The notes beneath the pieces were generated by a model. That model was not told the origin of the DNA. It saw only the letters and a program-made list of their open reading frames with translations, and ran no database searches. A stretch of 64,000 bases of DNA. Source: Limnohabitans sp. Jir72 (GTDB lineage Bacteria; Pseudomonadota; Gammaproteobacteria; Burkholderiales; Burkholderiaceae_C). A program made the translations under genes and the position numbers. The DNA lies in assembly GCF_003063575.1 (NCBI RefSeq), contig NZ_NESC01000008.1, forward strand, positions 124,001-188,000, read 5' to 3'. Shown here in pieces: positions 28,913 through 38,176 of the stretch; within the stretch, counting starts at the first letter, position 1; each line of letters begins with the position of its first letter.

Positions 28913-29953
28913 GTGTCCACTTTAGAACTGCGCGCCATCGAGAAATCGTTCGATCAAACCCACGTCATCCATGGTGTGGATTTGCACGTCGCCCATGGCG
29001 AATTTGTTGTGTTTGTGGGGCCGTCTGGCTGCGGCAAGTCCACCTTGCTGCGCATGATCGCGGGCCTGGACTCGCCCACGCGAGGCGACTTGCTGATCGA
29101 TGGCGAACGCGTCAACGACGTTGGCGCTGCCGACCGGGGCTGCGCGATGGTGTTCCAGTCGTATGCGCTGTACCCGCACATGAGCGTGTACGCCAACATG
29201 GCGTTTGGTCTGGAAAACGCCAAAGTGCCCCCAGCCGAGATCGCGCAAAAAGTACAGGACGCGGCCGCGCTCTTGCGTCTGGACGCGATGCTGCAGCGCA
29301 AGCCCACCCAGCTGTCGGGCGGTCAGCGCCAGCGCGTCGCGATTGGCCGCGCCATCGTGCGCAATCCCAAAATATTCCTGTTTGACGAACCGCTGTCCAA
29401 CCTGGACGCCGAATTGCGGGTGTCCATGCGCTCCGAATTGCGCGAGCTGCACCAGCGGCTGGGCGCGACCATGGTCTATGTGACGCACGACCAGGTCGAA
29501 GCGATGACCATGGCCGACAAGATCGTGGTGCTCAGAGCCGGGCGCATCGAACAGGTGGGCACGCCACAGGCCTTGTATGAAAAACCGGCCAATGTGTTTG
29601 TGGCGGGCTTCATTGGCAGCCCCCGCATGAATTTCATCCCGGCGGCCACGGCGCGCACGGCCGCGTCCTTGCAGGCGGCTGTGCCGGCTTGCGCCCAGCA
29701 GGTGGGCATCCGGCCCGAGCACTTTCAGGTGTGCGAGGCGGGGCAGGGCTTGGTGTTGCGGGTGCTGGGCACCGAATACCTGGGAGCGCAACGCTTGCTG
29801 CAGGGGCAGTTGGTGGACGGCACCCGCGTCGAGGTGCTGATCGATGGTGAGCGTTCGCCACATGTGGGCGAGACCTTGCACATCACGGCGCGGACAGACC
29901 GCTTGCATGCCTTTGACGACAACGAACAGCGCTTGGCGCAGGTGAAGCCATGA
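28913..29953 (+). CDS. Sugar ABC transporter ATPase (importer 1, MalK/UgpC-type)
   Basis: A 346-residue ATPase. Walker A is GPSGCGKST (36-44), the signature LSGGQRQRV begins at 134, Walker B is IFLFDEP (154-160), and the His switch is in VTHDQ. The C-terminal 110 residues form the MalK-type regulatory domain with the IRPEHF strand. The start is a GTG at 28913, chosen because upstream residues overlap the permease gene and are not family-like. The gene overlaps the GH31 gene by four bases. Members of this type can energise several sugar importers. Confidence 0.92.
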   Translation: MSTLELRAIEKSFDQTHVIHGVDLHVAHGEFVVFVGPSGCGKSTLLRMIAGLDSPTRGDLLIDGERVNDVGAADRGCAMVFQSYALYPHMSVYANMAFGLENAKVPPAEIAQKVQDAAALLRLDAMLQRKPTQLSGGQRQRVAIGRAIVRNPKIFLFDEPLSNLDAELRVSMRSELRELHQRLGATMVYVTHDQVEAMTMADKIVVLRAGRIEQVGTPQALYEKPANVFVAGFIGSPRMNFIPAATARTAASLQAAVPACAQQVGIRPEHFQVCEAGQGLVLRVLGTEYLGAQRLLQGQLVDGTRVEVLIDGERSPHVGETLHITARTDRLHAFDDNEQRLAQVKP

Positions 29954-32121
29954 AACCTTTGCTGGCGCAGTCCTGGACACTGTCCACCGAATTGGCCACC
30001 TCGTCGCGCACAGCGCCCGATGCCACCGCTTCCTTGACCACAGGGGGGCAGTTGCAACTGTCCTTTTTGTCGCCCACCTTGGCGCGGGTCACGGTGCGAC
30101 CTGCCGAAGGCTTCAAGGAGCCACACACCTGGGCCATTGCACCCGTGGCAGGCTCGGATGTGCTTTGGTCGGGTCGCCCGCGTGAGGACATGAGCGGTTT
30201 CGAGCGTCCGGCTTTGGCGGTGTCCAAGGACTCGGCGGGCGTGACGACCTTGTCGAGCCCGCGCTTGTCAGTCAGTTTGCTCGGCGATGGGCAAACCCCC
30301 TTGCGCTTGCAGTGGGTGTGTGCGGCCACGGGCAAGACGGTGCTGGAAGACCGGCCCACGAGCGCTTACCTTCAAGAGCGGCGCACAGGCCTGGTGCGGC
30401 ACAGCGTGGTGCGCGACCCGCGTGAGCACTACTTCGGCCTGGGCGACAAGACCGGCCCGCTGAACCTGCATGGCCGCCGCCTGCGCTGTCTGGGGCAGGA
30501 CGCTTTGGGTTACGACCCTCAAAGCGGTGACCCGCTGTACAAACATTGGCCTTTTGTCATGTCGCGCACCGTGGACGGTTTGTGGGTGGGCTTGTATTAC
30601 GACACCTTGGCCATGTGCACCTTCGATTTGGGCTGTGAGCATGACAACTACCACGGCTTTTTCCGCACCGTGGACATTGACGATGGTGACCTGGATTACT
30701 ACCTCATGCTGGGCCAGACCCCGGCCGAGGTGTTGGCCCAATTTGTGGCGCTCATCGGCGGCACGCATTTGCCCCCGCGCTGGAGCCTGGGTTATGCCCA
30801 GACGGCCATGGGCCTGGCCGATGCGCCCGATGCCCAAAACCAGCTGGACCGTTTCATCGACCTGTGCGCCAGCCAGCGCATCCCGATTTCATCGTTCCAC
30901 TACGGCTCGGGGTATTCGAGCCGAGGCAAGCAGCGTTATGTCTTCACCTGGAACCACGACAAGTTCCCCGATCCGAAGGCCATCAACCACAAATTCCAAA
31001 GCCACGGCATGCGGCTGGTGGCCAACATCAAGCCATGCCTGCTCGACGACCACCCGTCGTATCAGGCTTTGAATGCACAGCATGCTTTCATTGAAGACCA
31101 GAGCACGGATCAGGCGGTGGTTGAGCCTTTTTGGGATGGCCAGGGCTCGCACCTGGACTTCACCCGTCCACAAGCAGTGGCCTGGTGGCAGGAGCAGCTC
31201 AAGCGCCAAGTGCTGGAGCAGGCCATTGATGCCGGCTGGAACGACAACAACGAATACGCCATCCAGAATGAAGACGCCTACAGCGACGCTGGCGGTGCCC
31301 GCTTGGCCATGCACCGCAGCAGGCCGCTGCATTCGCTGCTGATGACCCGCGCTACCTTTGAGGCGCAACAAGCGCATGCGGCCGACCCTTCTGAGGCCAC
31401 GTTCACCGTGACCCGTGCCGGTCCACCTGGCTTGCAACGCTATGCCCAGACCTGGTCGGGGGACAACACCACCAGCTGGGCCACGCTCAAGTGGAATTTG
31501 CGCACGGGCCTGCAGATGAGCCTGTCGGGCATGTTCAATGTGGGGCACGACGTGGGGGGCTTTTATGGCCCGTTGCCAGAGCCGGAGTTGTTCCTGCGGT
31601 GGGTGCAGGCTTGCTGCCTCAACCCCCGCATGGTCATGAATTCTTGGAAAGAGGGCGGCATCAGCAACCTGCCTTGGATGCACCCCGAGGTCACCGATGC
31701 CGTTCGCGACGCGATCGCTTTGCGTTACCGGCTGATGCCGTATCTGTGGGATTGCTTTGAGCAGGCCACCCAAAAGCACGTGCCCATCATCCGCCCCACG
31801 TTCTTCAATTTCCCGGACGATCTGCAATGCCTGGAAGATTCTGACGAGTTCATGCTGGGCCAGAGTATTTTGGTGTCGCCGGTCGTGACCGAGGGTCAGC
31901 GTGAAAAACGGGTTTACATGCCCCAACTGTCTGGCGGGCGTTGCTGGGTGGACTTTCAAACCCGCCAACGGTTGGCCGCCGGAGCCTGGCACACCGTGGC
32001 AGCACCGCTTGGGCATTTGCCGATGTTTGTGGCTGAGGGCACCAAGATTGCAGTGGCCAGTCCTGTGGCGGGGCAATTGCCAAGGCACGACGATCCGGTG
32101 TCTGAAATTTTGGATTTCTGA
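29950..32121 (+). CDS. Glycoside hydrolase family 31 (alpha-glycosidase)
   Basis: A 723-residue retaining alpha-glycosidase without signal peptide, thus cytoplasmic. The nucleophile is Asp432 in [10 protein letters not shown], a variant of the usual WxDMNE. The acid/base is probably Asp505 in [11 protein letters not shown]. The N-terminal region has the beta-sandwich typical of GH31 ([18 protein letters not shown]). GH31 includes alpha-glucosidases, alpha-xylosidases and sulfoquinovosidases, so the sugar is open. It is joined by a 4-base overlap to the importer-1 ATPase, so the imported glycoside is likely its substrate. Confidence 0.9.
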   Translation: MKPLLAQSWTLSTELATSSRTAPDATASLTTGGQLQLSFLSPTLARVTVRPAEGFKEPHTWAIAPVAGSDVLWSGRPREDMSGFERPALAVSKDSAGVTTLSSPRLSVSLLGDGQTPLRLQWVCAATGKTVLEDRPTSAYLQERRTGLVRHSVVRDPREHYFGLGDKTGPLNLHGRRLRCLGQDALGYDPQSGDPLYKHWPFVMSRTVDGLWVGLYYDTLAMCTFDLGCEHDNYHGFFRTVDIDDGDLDYYLMLGQTPAEVLAQFVALIGGTHLPPRWSLGYAQTAMGLADAPDAQNQLDRFIDLCASQRIPISSFHYGSGYSSRGKQRYVFTWNHDKFPDPKAINHKFQSHGMRLVANIKPCLLDDHPSYQALNAQHAFIEDQSTDQAVVEPFWDGQGSHLDFTRPQAVAWWQEQLKRQVLEQAIDAGWNDNNEYAIQNEDAYSDAGGARLAMHRSRPLHSLLMTRATFEAQQAHAADPSEATFTVTRAGPPGLQRYAQTWSGDNTTSWATLKWNLRTGLQMSLSGMFNVGHDVGGFYGPLPEPELFLRWVQACCLNPRMVMNSWKEGGISNLPWMHPEVTDAVRDAIALRYRLMPYLWDCFEQATQKHVPIIRPTFFNFPDDLQCLEDSDEFMLGQSILVSPVVTEGQREKRVYMPQLSGGRCWVDFQTRQRLAAGAWHTVAAPLGHLPMFVAEGTKIAVASPVAGQLPRHDDPVSEILDF

Positions 32122-32143
32122 CCGCTTTTCGAGAGGGGTTTTC

Positions 32144-32170
32144 CTCTTGGGGTGGCGAAAACCCCAAGAG
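32144..32170. terminator. Hairpin after the GH31 gene
   Basis: A perfect 10-bp stem CTCTTGGGGT / ACCCCAAGAG with a 7-base loop, 22 bases after the GH31 stop. Only CTTTGG follows, so it is a weak intrinsic terminator at best. It marks the likely end of the importer-1 unit. Confidence 0.5.
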
Positions 32171-32212
32171 CTTTGGCGGCCCAAGTTCTCTATGATTCAT
32201 TCACATTGCATA

Positions 32213-32222
32213 TTCATATGAA
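32213..32222. promoter_or_regulatory. Palindrome upstream of importer 2
   Basis: The perfect palindrome TTCATATGAA lies in an AT-rich stretch (about 32190-32260), unlike the G+C-rich surroundings and 44 bases before the importer-2 ATPase start. This is the probable promoter region of the second unit; no clear -35/-10 pair is assigned. Confidence 0.35.
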
Positions 32223-32266
32223 AAGTTCTTCTTATGGAGTGTGTCTGATTCATTTATAAACACGCC

Positions 32267-33343
32267 ATGGCATCGGTCCAACTTCAACAAGTCCAAAAAA
32301 GCTACGACGGTCAGCACAAGGTCATCCATGGAATCGACCTGGAGATTCAGCATGGCGAATTCGTCGTGTTTGTGGGGCCGTCGGGCTGCGGCAAGTCCAC
32401 ACTGCTGCGGATGATCGCAGGGCTCGAACCCATCACGGGCGGTGACGTGTTGATCGACGGTCGCCGTGTCAACGACGAGCCACCGCGTCACCGCGACATC
32501 GCCATGGTGTTTCAGGACTATGCGCTTTACCCGCACAAGAGCCTGTACGACAACATGGCTTTCGGTTTGCGCCTGCGCAAAACGCCCGAAGCCGAGATCC
32601 ACCAAAGGGTCATGGACGCGGCCAAATTGCTGCGCATCGACCACATGCTCGACCGCAAGCCCGCCGCCTTGTCGGGCGGGCAGCGCCAGCGTGTGGCCAT
32701 TGGGCGGGCCATCGTGCGCCAGCCCAAGGTCTTTCTCTTCGATGAACCCTTGTCCAACCTCGATGCGCAATTGCGCAACGAGATGCGCAGCGAAATCAAA
32801 AAGCTGCACCAGCGCTTGGGCGCCACCATCATTTACGTGACCCACGATCAGGTGGAGGCCATGACCTTGGCCGACCGCATCGCGGTGCTCAGCGGTGGGC
32901 ACAAAATGCAGTACGCCACGCCCGACGAGATCTACAACCGGCCTGCGGCCCGATTTGTGGCGGGTTTCACCGGCAGCCCGCCCATGAACTTGGTCGATTG
33001 CACCTTGGTGCAAGGCCATGCCGATTTGGGCGGCGCCATGATCGCCTTGCCTGCAGATCTGACAGCCAGGGCAGCGGCCAGCACCGCGCAGGTGTTTGGC
33101 ATCCGCCCAGAAAATGTGTCGCTCGCACCCCAACACCTGACCGGTGAAGTGGCGGTGCCTGCGCGCGTGGTCATCAGTGAGCCTTTGGGAGCGGAAACCT
33201 TGGTCACCTTCCAAGTGGGCCAGGCCGAATTGGTGGCGCGTTGCCCCGCCAGCTTCAAGGCCGCACCCGGCACAGCGCAGACCCTCTACATGAACCCCGC
33301 AGCGATGCATTTGTTCGACCGTGCTTCCGGCCAAGCGCTCTGA
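32267..33343 (+). CDS. Sugar ABC transporter ATPase (importer 2, MalK/UgpC-type)
   Basis: A 358-residue ATPase closely related to the importer-1 ATPase; the stretch [20 protein letters not shown] is the same in both. Walker A covers 37-45, the signature is LSGGQRQRV, Walker B is VFLFDEP, and the C-terminal regulatory domain holds FGIRPENVSLAP. It is the first gene of a second unit, ATPase - binding protein - two permeases, 145 bases after GH31. The different gene order argues for separate acquisition rather than local tandem duplication. Confidence 0.92.
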   Translation: MASVQLQQVQKSYDGQHKVIHGIDLEIQHGEFVVFVGPSGCGKSTLLRMIAGLEPITGGDVLIDGRRVNDEPPRHRDIAMVFQDYALYPHKSLYDNMAFGLRLRKTPEAEIHQRVMDAAKLLRIDHMLDRKPAALSGGQRQRVAIGRAIVRQPKVFLFDEPLSNLDAQLRNEMRSEIKKLHQRLGATIIYVTHDQVEAMTLADRIAVLSGGHKMQYATPDEIYNRPAARFVAGFTGSPPMNLVDCTLVQGHADLGGAMIALPADLTARAAASTAQVFGIRPENVSLAPQHLTGEVAVPARVVISEPLGAETLVTFQVGQAELVARCPASFKAAPGTAQTLYMNPAAMHLFDRASGQAL

Positions 33344-33389
33344 CAGCTTGGCCACCATTTCTTTCTTTCACTTCGACCAGGAGACCGAC

Positions 33390-34655
33390 ATGAAAAAACG
33401 TGACACTTTGAAATTCGCCACATGGGCATTGGCCAGCACCTTGGCCATGGGCTCTGCATGGGCGCAGCAAACCACTTTGCGTGTGTTCGTCGGCCCCAAC
33501 CAGCGCCCTGATCTGCAGGCCAAACTGTTCGAGCAGTACAACAAGGCCAATCCAGGCGTCAAAGTCGAGGTGGAAACCGGCGGTGCGACCTCCGAACTCC
33601 AGCGCCAGTACCTGTCGACCGTGCTCAACGCCAAGGACTCGGCGATCGACCTGTTCTTGATCGACATCGTCAACCCCGCGCAATACGCCTCCAAAGGCTG
33701 GATCGAGCCATTGGACAAATACGTGGGCGGCGCCGCCGTTTTGAAAAATGACTACTTGCCGGTGTACCAGCAGGCCAACGTGATTGGCGGCAAGCTCTAT
33801 GCCATGCCCAGCCAGGGCGATGCCATGTTCATGTACTACCGCAAGGACTTGCTGACCAAACATGGCGTGGCCGAGCCCAAGACTTGGGAAGAGTTGGCCG
33901 CAGCGGCCAAGAAGATCACCGCAGCCGAGGGCAACGCCAACTTGCAAGGCTTGTCCATTCAGGGCGCGCCGATCGAAGGCGCGGTGTGCACCTTCTTGCT
34001 GCCGTACTGGGGGCAGGGCAAGCAGTTCAACGATGCCGGTGGCAAGTTGACGCTGGACAAGGCCGCTGCCGTCAAAGGCCTCAAGAGCTGGCTGGACATG
34101 ATGGACCAAGGCGTCATCAAAAAGAACGTGGCCGAAGTCACCACCCCCATCACGGTCAACGAATTCAAGGCCGGGCAGGCGGTGTTCGCGATCAACTGGG
34201 GCTTTGCCTTTGACCGCTTCAAGGACGATGCCGACTCCACCGTCAAAGGCAAAGTGGGCGTGATGCCATTGCCGGCCATGACCGGCGGCAAATCGGCCAC
34301 CTGCATGGGCGGATGGCAGTGGGCCATGAATGCCTATGGCAAGAACAAGGACGCCGCAGGCAAGCTGATCCAGTTCCTGTCGTCCAAGCAGGCCAGCGCT
34401 TTCATCGCCCGTGAAGGCTCCATCCTCCCGGTCTACCAGAGCGTTTATTCGGACGCCGAAGTGAACAAGGTGGTGCCTTGGTTCAAGGACGCCTTGCCTG
34501 TGGTGCTGGCTGCACAAAGCCGCCCCATGGTGGAAGACTACGGCCAGGTGTCGGACATCATCCGCACCACCACCAGCGCCATCTTGGCCCGCACCAAGAC
34601 GCCAGAAGCCGGTGTGGATGAAATTGCCGCACGCGTTGGCCGTTTGATGCGCTGA
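33390..34655 (+). CDS. Sugar ABC transporter substrate-binding protein (importer 2)
   Basis: A 421-residue periplasmic sugar-binding protein with a signal ending at AWA-Q (residue 25/26) and a CCAGGAGA ribosome site before the ATG at 33390. The mature protein has FEQYNKANPGVKVEVE, DLFLIDIVNPAQYASKGW, GKLYAMPSQGDAMFMYYRKD and KTWEELAAAAKKI, typical of trehalose/maltose-type binding proteins. It is distinct from the importer-1 binding protein. A strong terminator follows before the permease genes, so this protein should be made in excess. Confidence 0.9.
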   Translation: MKKRDTLKFATWALASTLAMGSAWAQQTTLRVFVGPNQRPDLQAKLFEQYNKANPGVKVEVETGGATSELQRQYLSTVLNAKDSAIDLFLIDIVNPAQYASKGWIEPLDKYVGGAAVLKNDYLPVYQQANVIGGKLYAMPSQGDAMFMYYRKDLLTKHGVAEPKTWEELAAAAKKITAAEGNANLQGLSIQGAPIEGAVCTFLLPYWGQGKQFNDAGGKLTLDKAAAVKGLKSWLDMMDQGVIKKNVAEVTTPITVNEFKAGQAVFAINWGFAFDRFKDDADSTVKGKVGVMPLPAMTGGKSATCMGGWQWAMNAYGKNKDAAGKLIQFLSSKQASAFIAREGSILPVYQSVYSDAEVNKVVPWFKDALPVVLAAQSRPMVEDYGQVSDIIRTTTSAILARTKTPEAGVDEIAARVGRLMR

Positions 34656-34684
34656 AGGCCTTTGAGGCATTGACGCACCGCCAT

Positions 34685-34713
34685 CCCGGGCTTGTGCCCG
34701 GGTTTGTTTTTTT
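34685..34713 (+). terminator. Intrinsic terminator inside the importer-2 operon
   Basis: A 7-bp perfect stem CCCGGGC / GCCCGGG with a TTGT loop, followed by TTTGTTTTTTT. It lies 30 bases after the binding-protein stop and 21 before the permease start. It should let only part of the transcription reach the permeases. Confidence 0.88.
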
Positions 34714-34733
34714 AAGCTAACCCATCCCCGTTC

Positions 34734-35612
34734 ATGTTGTCCAAATTGCGCGATCCCAGTGAAAAAACGCTTGCAGTGCTGCTCTTGGCTCCGGCATTTT
34801 TGTTGCTGCTGATGATCGTGGTCTACCCGATTGGCAAGCTGGTCTACAACAGCCTGTACGCGGTGGACAAGAACGGGGCGTTTCTGGGCTTGCAAAACTA
34901 CATCGATGTTGTACAGGACCCCTTGTTCTGGAATGCCACGAAGAACACTTTGCTGATCACCCTGATCACGGTGCCCGGCGCATTGATCGCCGGGCTGGCG
35001 CTGGCCATGCTGGCCAATTTGCCCTTCAAGCGCAAATGGCCGGTGCGTTTGTCTTTGCTCTTGCCTTGGGCGCTGCCGCTGTCATTTGCCGGGCTGATTT
35101 TTGCCTGGTTTTTTCACACCGAGTACGGCGTTGTCAACGATGTGATGAACCGTCTTGGCTTGCAAAGCGAGCCCACCAGCTGGCTGCTCAAACCCAACTG
35201 GGCCATGGCGGCCATTTGCCTGACGGTGATCTGGAAAACATCGTCTTTCATGGCCTTGATTTTGCTGGCTGGTTTGCAAATGATCCCCAAGTCGCTTTAC
35301 GAAGCGGCCGAGGTAGATGGCGCCAGCCGTTGGCAGCAGTTCTGGCAAATCACCATCCCCATGCTCATGCCCAGCATCATCGTGGCGCTGATTTTTCGCA
35401 CCATCACGGCTTTGCAGACGTTTGACATTCCGTACACCATGACGCGTGGCGGGCCCGGTGAAGCCACCGAGACCTTGGCCATGCTGATCCACAAATACAC
35501 CATCGACTATTCGGACATCAGCTTTGGCTCGACCCTGGCCGTTTTCATGTTCCTGATTTCCTTGGTGGTCACCGGCTTTTATTTGAAACAGATCGGGAAG
35601 AACGCCGCATGA
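34734..35612 (+). CDS. Sugar ABC transporter permease (importer 2, MalF-type)
   Basis: A 292-residue inner-membrane permease with six hydrophobic segments, the first at about residues 15-37 (VLLLAPAFLLLLMIVVYPIG). The EAA loop is EAAEVDGASRWQQFWQITIP. It follows the intra-operon terminator and overlaps the next permease by four bases (ATGA). Together with the second permease it should form the channel driven by the MalK-type ATPase at 32267. Confidence 0.92.
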   Translation: MLSKLRDPSEKTLAVLLLAPAFLLLLMIVVYPIGKLVYNSLYAVDKNGAFLGLQNYIDVVQDPLFWNATKNTLLITLITVPGALIAGLALAMLANLPFKRKWPVRLSLLLPWALPLSFAGLIFAWFFHTEYGVVNDVMNRLGLQSEPTSWLLKPNWAMAAICLTVIWKTSSFMALILLAGLQMIPKSLYEAAEVDGASRWQQFWQITIPMLMPSIIVALIFRTITALQTFDIPYTMTRGGPGEATETLAMLIHKYTIDYSDISFGSTLAVFMFLISLVVTGFYLKQIGKNAA

Positions 35613-36445
35613 ACCCCACAGGACTTTGGAGCTCGCCCATGCTGCGCTGGGTGGCCGCGGGCATGGTGGTCATCAATGGCTTTTTCCCGGCGGTCTGGAT
35701 CTTGTTCACCTCGCTCAAAAGCGAAGCGGAGCTGGTGCAAAAACCCATCACCTGGTGGCCGGCCAAGCCGATGCTGGACAACTACGTGCGGGCGTTCACC
35801 GACCAGCCGCTGTTGACTTACTTGAAGAACAGTTTGTTGATCGCCTGTGGTGCCACGGCTTTGTCTTTGGTGGTGGCGGCTTTTGCGGCCTATGCGATTG
35901 CCCGCTTGAACCTGAAACGGCGTCAGCTCATCTTGACGTGCATCGTGGCTTCCAGCATGTTCCCACTGGTGACCTTGTTGGTGCCGATTTTCGAGACCAT
36001 GCGCGCTTTGGGCTGGTTGAACACCTACATCGCTTTGATCTTGCCCTACGTGGTGCTCAACTTGCCAGTCTGTACTTTGGTGTTGGTGAGTTTCTTTCAA
36101 AGCATCCCGCGTGATCTGGAGAATGCCGCCATGATCGACGGCTGCACCCGCATGGGCGCGCTTTGGCAAGTGGTGGTGCCTTTGGCTGCGCCGGGTGTTT
36201 TCACGGCGGGCATTTTGGCTTTTGTGAATTCCTGGGACGAGTTTCTGCTGGCGCTGTCTCTCAATTCCAGTCCGGCAGTGCGCACCTTGCCGGTGGGTAT
36301 CGCGCTGTACCAAGGCGAATTCACCTTCCCTTGGCCCATCATTTCAGCGGCCTTGATTGTGGCCATCGTGCCGGTGGCGATTTTGATTGCCCTGTTTCAG
36401 GAGCGGGTGGTTGGCGGCCTCACGCAAGGGGGCCTCAAGGGTTGA
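35609..36445 (+). CDS. Sugar ABC transporter permease (importer 2, MalG-type)
   Basis: A 278-residue permease of normal length for MalG-type proteins, without the periplasmic insert found in the importer-1 equivalent. The EAA loop reads ENAAMIDGCTRMGALWQVVVP. Helices run from MVVINGFFPAVWILFTSLKS to the C-terminal LIVAIVPVAILIALFQERVV. Start ATG overlaps the upstream stop. It is the last gene of the sugar island; the next gene is on the other strand. Confidence 0.92.
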   Translation: MNPTGLWSSPMLRWVAAGMVVINGFFPAVWILFTSLKSEAELVQKPITWWPAKPMLDNYVRAFTDQPLLTYLKNSLLIACGATALSLVVAAFAAYAIARLNLKRRQLILTCIVASSMFPLVTLLVPIFETMRALGWLNTYIALILPYVVLNLPVCTLVLVSFFQSIPRDLENAAMIDGCTRMGALWQVVVPLAAPGVFTAGILAFVNSWDEFLLALSLNSSPAVRTLPVGIALYQGEFTFPWPIISAALIVAIVPVAILIALFQERVVGGLTQGGLKG

Positions 36446-36488
36446 TCTGATCGCTTGGTGACTGAGCGCCGGCATCGATGGGCGGTTT

Positions 36489-36788
36489 TCAGAACGGGAT
36501 ACGGCCCGTCCAGATGTCCTTGTACATGACCCAGTCGCCCATGAAGCTGTAGAGCGGTCGTTTGAAGCTGGCGGGTTTGTTGTTCTCGAACACAAAGTGG
36601 CCCAGCCAGGCGCAGCCATAGCCGCACAGCAGGCCATACAAAAAGTATTGCGGCTTGCCGGTGTAGGCCAGCATGGCCAGGCACAGTAAAGACAGCGTGC
36701 TGCCCACAAAGTGCAGGCGGCGGCAGGTGCGGTTGTTGTGCTCGCTCAAATAAAACGGGTAGAACTCGGCAAAGCTGTTGTGGGTCAT
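36489..36788 (-). CDS. DUF962/Mpo1-like membrane protein
   Basis: A 99-residue protein with the DUF962 pattern: FAEFYPFYLSEHNNRTCRRLHFVGS at the N-terminus, two hydrophobic segments (STLSLLCLAMLAYTG and YGLLCGYGCAWLGHFVF) and the FENNKPASFKRPLYSFMGDW ending. The yeast relative Mpo1 is an iron-dependent dioxygenase in fatty-acid alpha-oxidation; the conserved His residues are present here. It lies 19 bases after the P450 gene, same strand, and may be co-expressed. Confidence 0.85.
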   Translation of the reverse strand: MTHNSFAEFYPFYLSEHNNRTCRRLHFVGSTLSLLCLAMLAYTGKPQYFLYGLLCGYGCAWLGHFVFENNKPASFKRPLYSFMGDWVMYKDIWTGRIPF

Positions 36789-36807
36789 TTTTGTCTCCTC
36801 TGGTTTT

Positions 36808-38136
36808 TTAACGGGTGCTGAAGGGGGCGCTCAAAAAGCCTCTAAAGCGGGCACGCCCACCGCGCTCGGGATCGCGGGTCAAGCGGTAATCAGGGAAGCG
36901 CCCCAAAAACCGGCCAATGGCAATGCGGCCTTCCAGTCGCGCCAAGCTCAGGCCCGCGCACTGGTGCACGCCAAAGCCAAACGCCAGGTGCTTGTTGCCG
37001 GTGCGGCGCAGGTCCAGCTGCTCGGGGTTTTCATAAACCTCAGGGTCGCGGTTGGCCGCGCCTATGCACAGCGTGACCAAGGTGCCTGCAGGCAAGTCCA
37101 CGCCATTGACCTGCGTGGCTTGCAAGGCGCGGCGATTGCCCAATTGGTTGGACGATTCAAAGCGCAAGAATTCGTCCACCGCAAGGCCCAAAATCTGTTC
37201 CTCGGCTTCCTCGTCGGGTGCTTGCTGCAGGTCCGACAAGAGGCGCATGCGTTGCTCGGGCCACTCCTGCAGGCTGATGAGCGCGTTACCGATCAGGTTG
37301 GTGGTGGTCTCGTGTCCGGCATTGAGCAGAAAGACGCAGTTTTGCAACAGCTCGACTTCGCTCAGGGCGTCGCCACTTGCCTCACCCTGGATCAAGCGGG
37401 TCAGCACATCGTGCTCCGGATCGCCCGGGTGCTGGCGACGCTTGGCCACCAGCTCGCGCAGGTAATCCAAAAATTCATTCACGCTGCGGTTGCCCAGGGC
37501 TTCTTGCTCAGGCGTGAGTGAGGGCTCCAGTGCCCCCAGAATGGCGAGCGACCAGTTGCGCAGCGGCTCGCGGTCGGCATGCGGCACGTCCAGCAGGTTG
37601 CCGATGATCTCCACCGGAATGGCCGAGGCGAAGTCCTCGATCAGGTCGCCGCCGCCTTGGGCCTCGATCTTGTCCAGCAGGCTGTCGACCAGACTGACCA
37701 GACCAGGCTCCATGGCCTCGATGGCGCGGCGGGTCAGCGCCCCCATGATCAGGCGTCGCACCCGGGTGTGCAGCGGTGGGTCGTTGAAGACCAGGCTGTT
37801 CGTGTGGTGCTCGAACAGCGGCGCCACACCGCCCGCGGTGGTGTAGGGCGGCTGGTTGAAGGGCGCGTGGTTGTATTTGGGTCCGAACTCGACTTGTTTG
37901 TCGGAGCTGAAGACCTTGGCGTCGCGGTACACGGCCACCAGATCGGCATGTCGCGTGAGGAAATACGAGCCATCGGGCATGCGCTTGAAAGGCTCGGCCT
38001 CGCGCAGCATGGCATAGACCGGGTAGGGGTTGTCCAAAAAATCGCGCGGCAGGCTGCGCAGGTCCAGCGTGCGGGCGATCTCTTGGGCTCGTTCGGGTGA
38101 CAAGGGTGGGGTGATGTGGGCAGGCAGTGTGTTCAT
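36808..38136 (-). CDS. Cytochrome P450
   Basis: A 442-residue soluble bacterial P450. The haem-binding motif FGFGVHQCAG places the ligand at Cys393; the I-helix oxygen-activation motif is LNAGHETTTN; the K-helix ExxR is EFLRF..., with the ESSNQLGNRRAL region following. The start is the ATG at 38136; the next upstream codon lies in a REP repeat. No ferredoxin or reductase gene is adjacent, so electron donors must come from elsewhere. The substrate is unknown; the neighbouring DUF962 and hydrolase genes may hint at lipid-type substrates. Confidence 0.93.
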   Translation of the reverse strand: MNTLPAHITPPLSPERAQEIARTLDLRSLPRDFLDNPYPVYAMLREAEPFKRMPDGSYFLTRHADLVAVYRDAKVFSSDKQVEFGPKYNHAPFNQPPYTTAGGVAPLFEHHTNSLVFNDPPLHTRVRRLIMGALTRRAIEAMEPGLVSLVDSLLDKIEAQGGGDLIEDFASAIPVEIIGNLLDVPHADREPLRNWSLAILGALEPSLTPEQEALGNRSVNEFLDYLRELVAKRRQHPGDPEHDVLTRLIQGEASGDALSEVELLQNCVFLLNAGHETTTNLIGNALISLQEWPEQRMRLLSDLQQAPDEEAEEQILGLAVDEFLRFESSNQLGNRRALQATQVNGVDLPAGTLVTLCIGAANRDPEVYENPEQLDLRRTGNKHLAFGFGVHQCAGLSLARLEGRIAIGRFLGRFPDYRLTRDPERGGRARFRGFLSAPFSTR

Positions 38137-38138
38137 CT

Positions 38139-38163
38139 TGTAGGAGCGCACCCCTGTGCGCGA
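38139..38163. repeat. REP element, single copy
   Basis: TGTAGGAGCGCACCCCTGTG followed by CGCGA, with the internal hairpin GCGCAC-CCCT-GTGCGC (38146-38161). Compared with the 10348 copy, both stem halves differ by a matching change (C to G and G to C), so base pairing is kept. It separates the hydrolase and P450 genes. Confidence 0.8.
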
Positions 38164-38176
38164 ATGTTCGCCAGGG

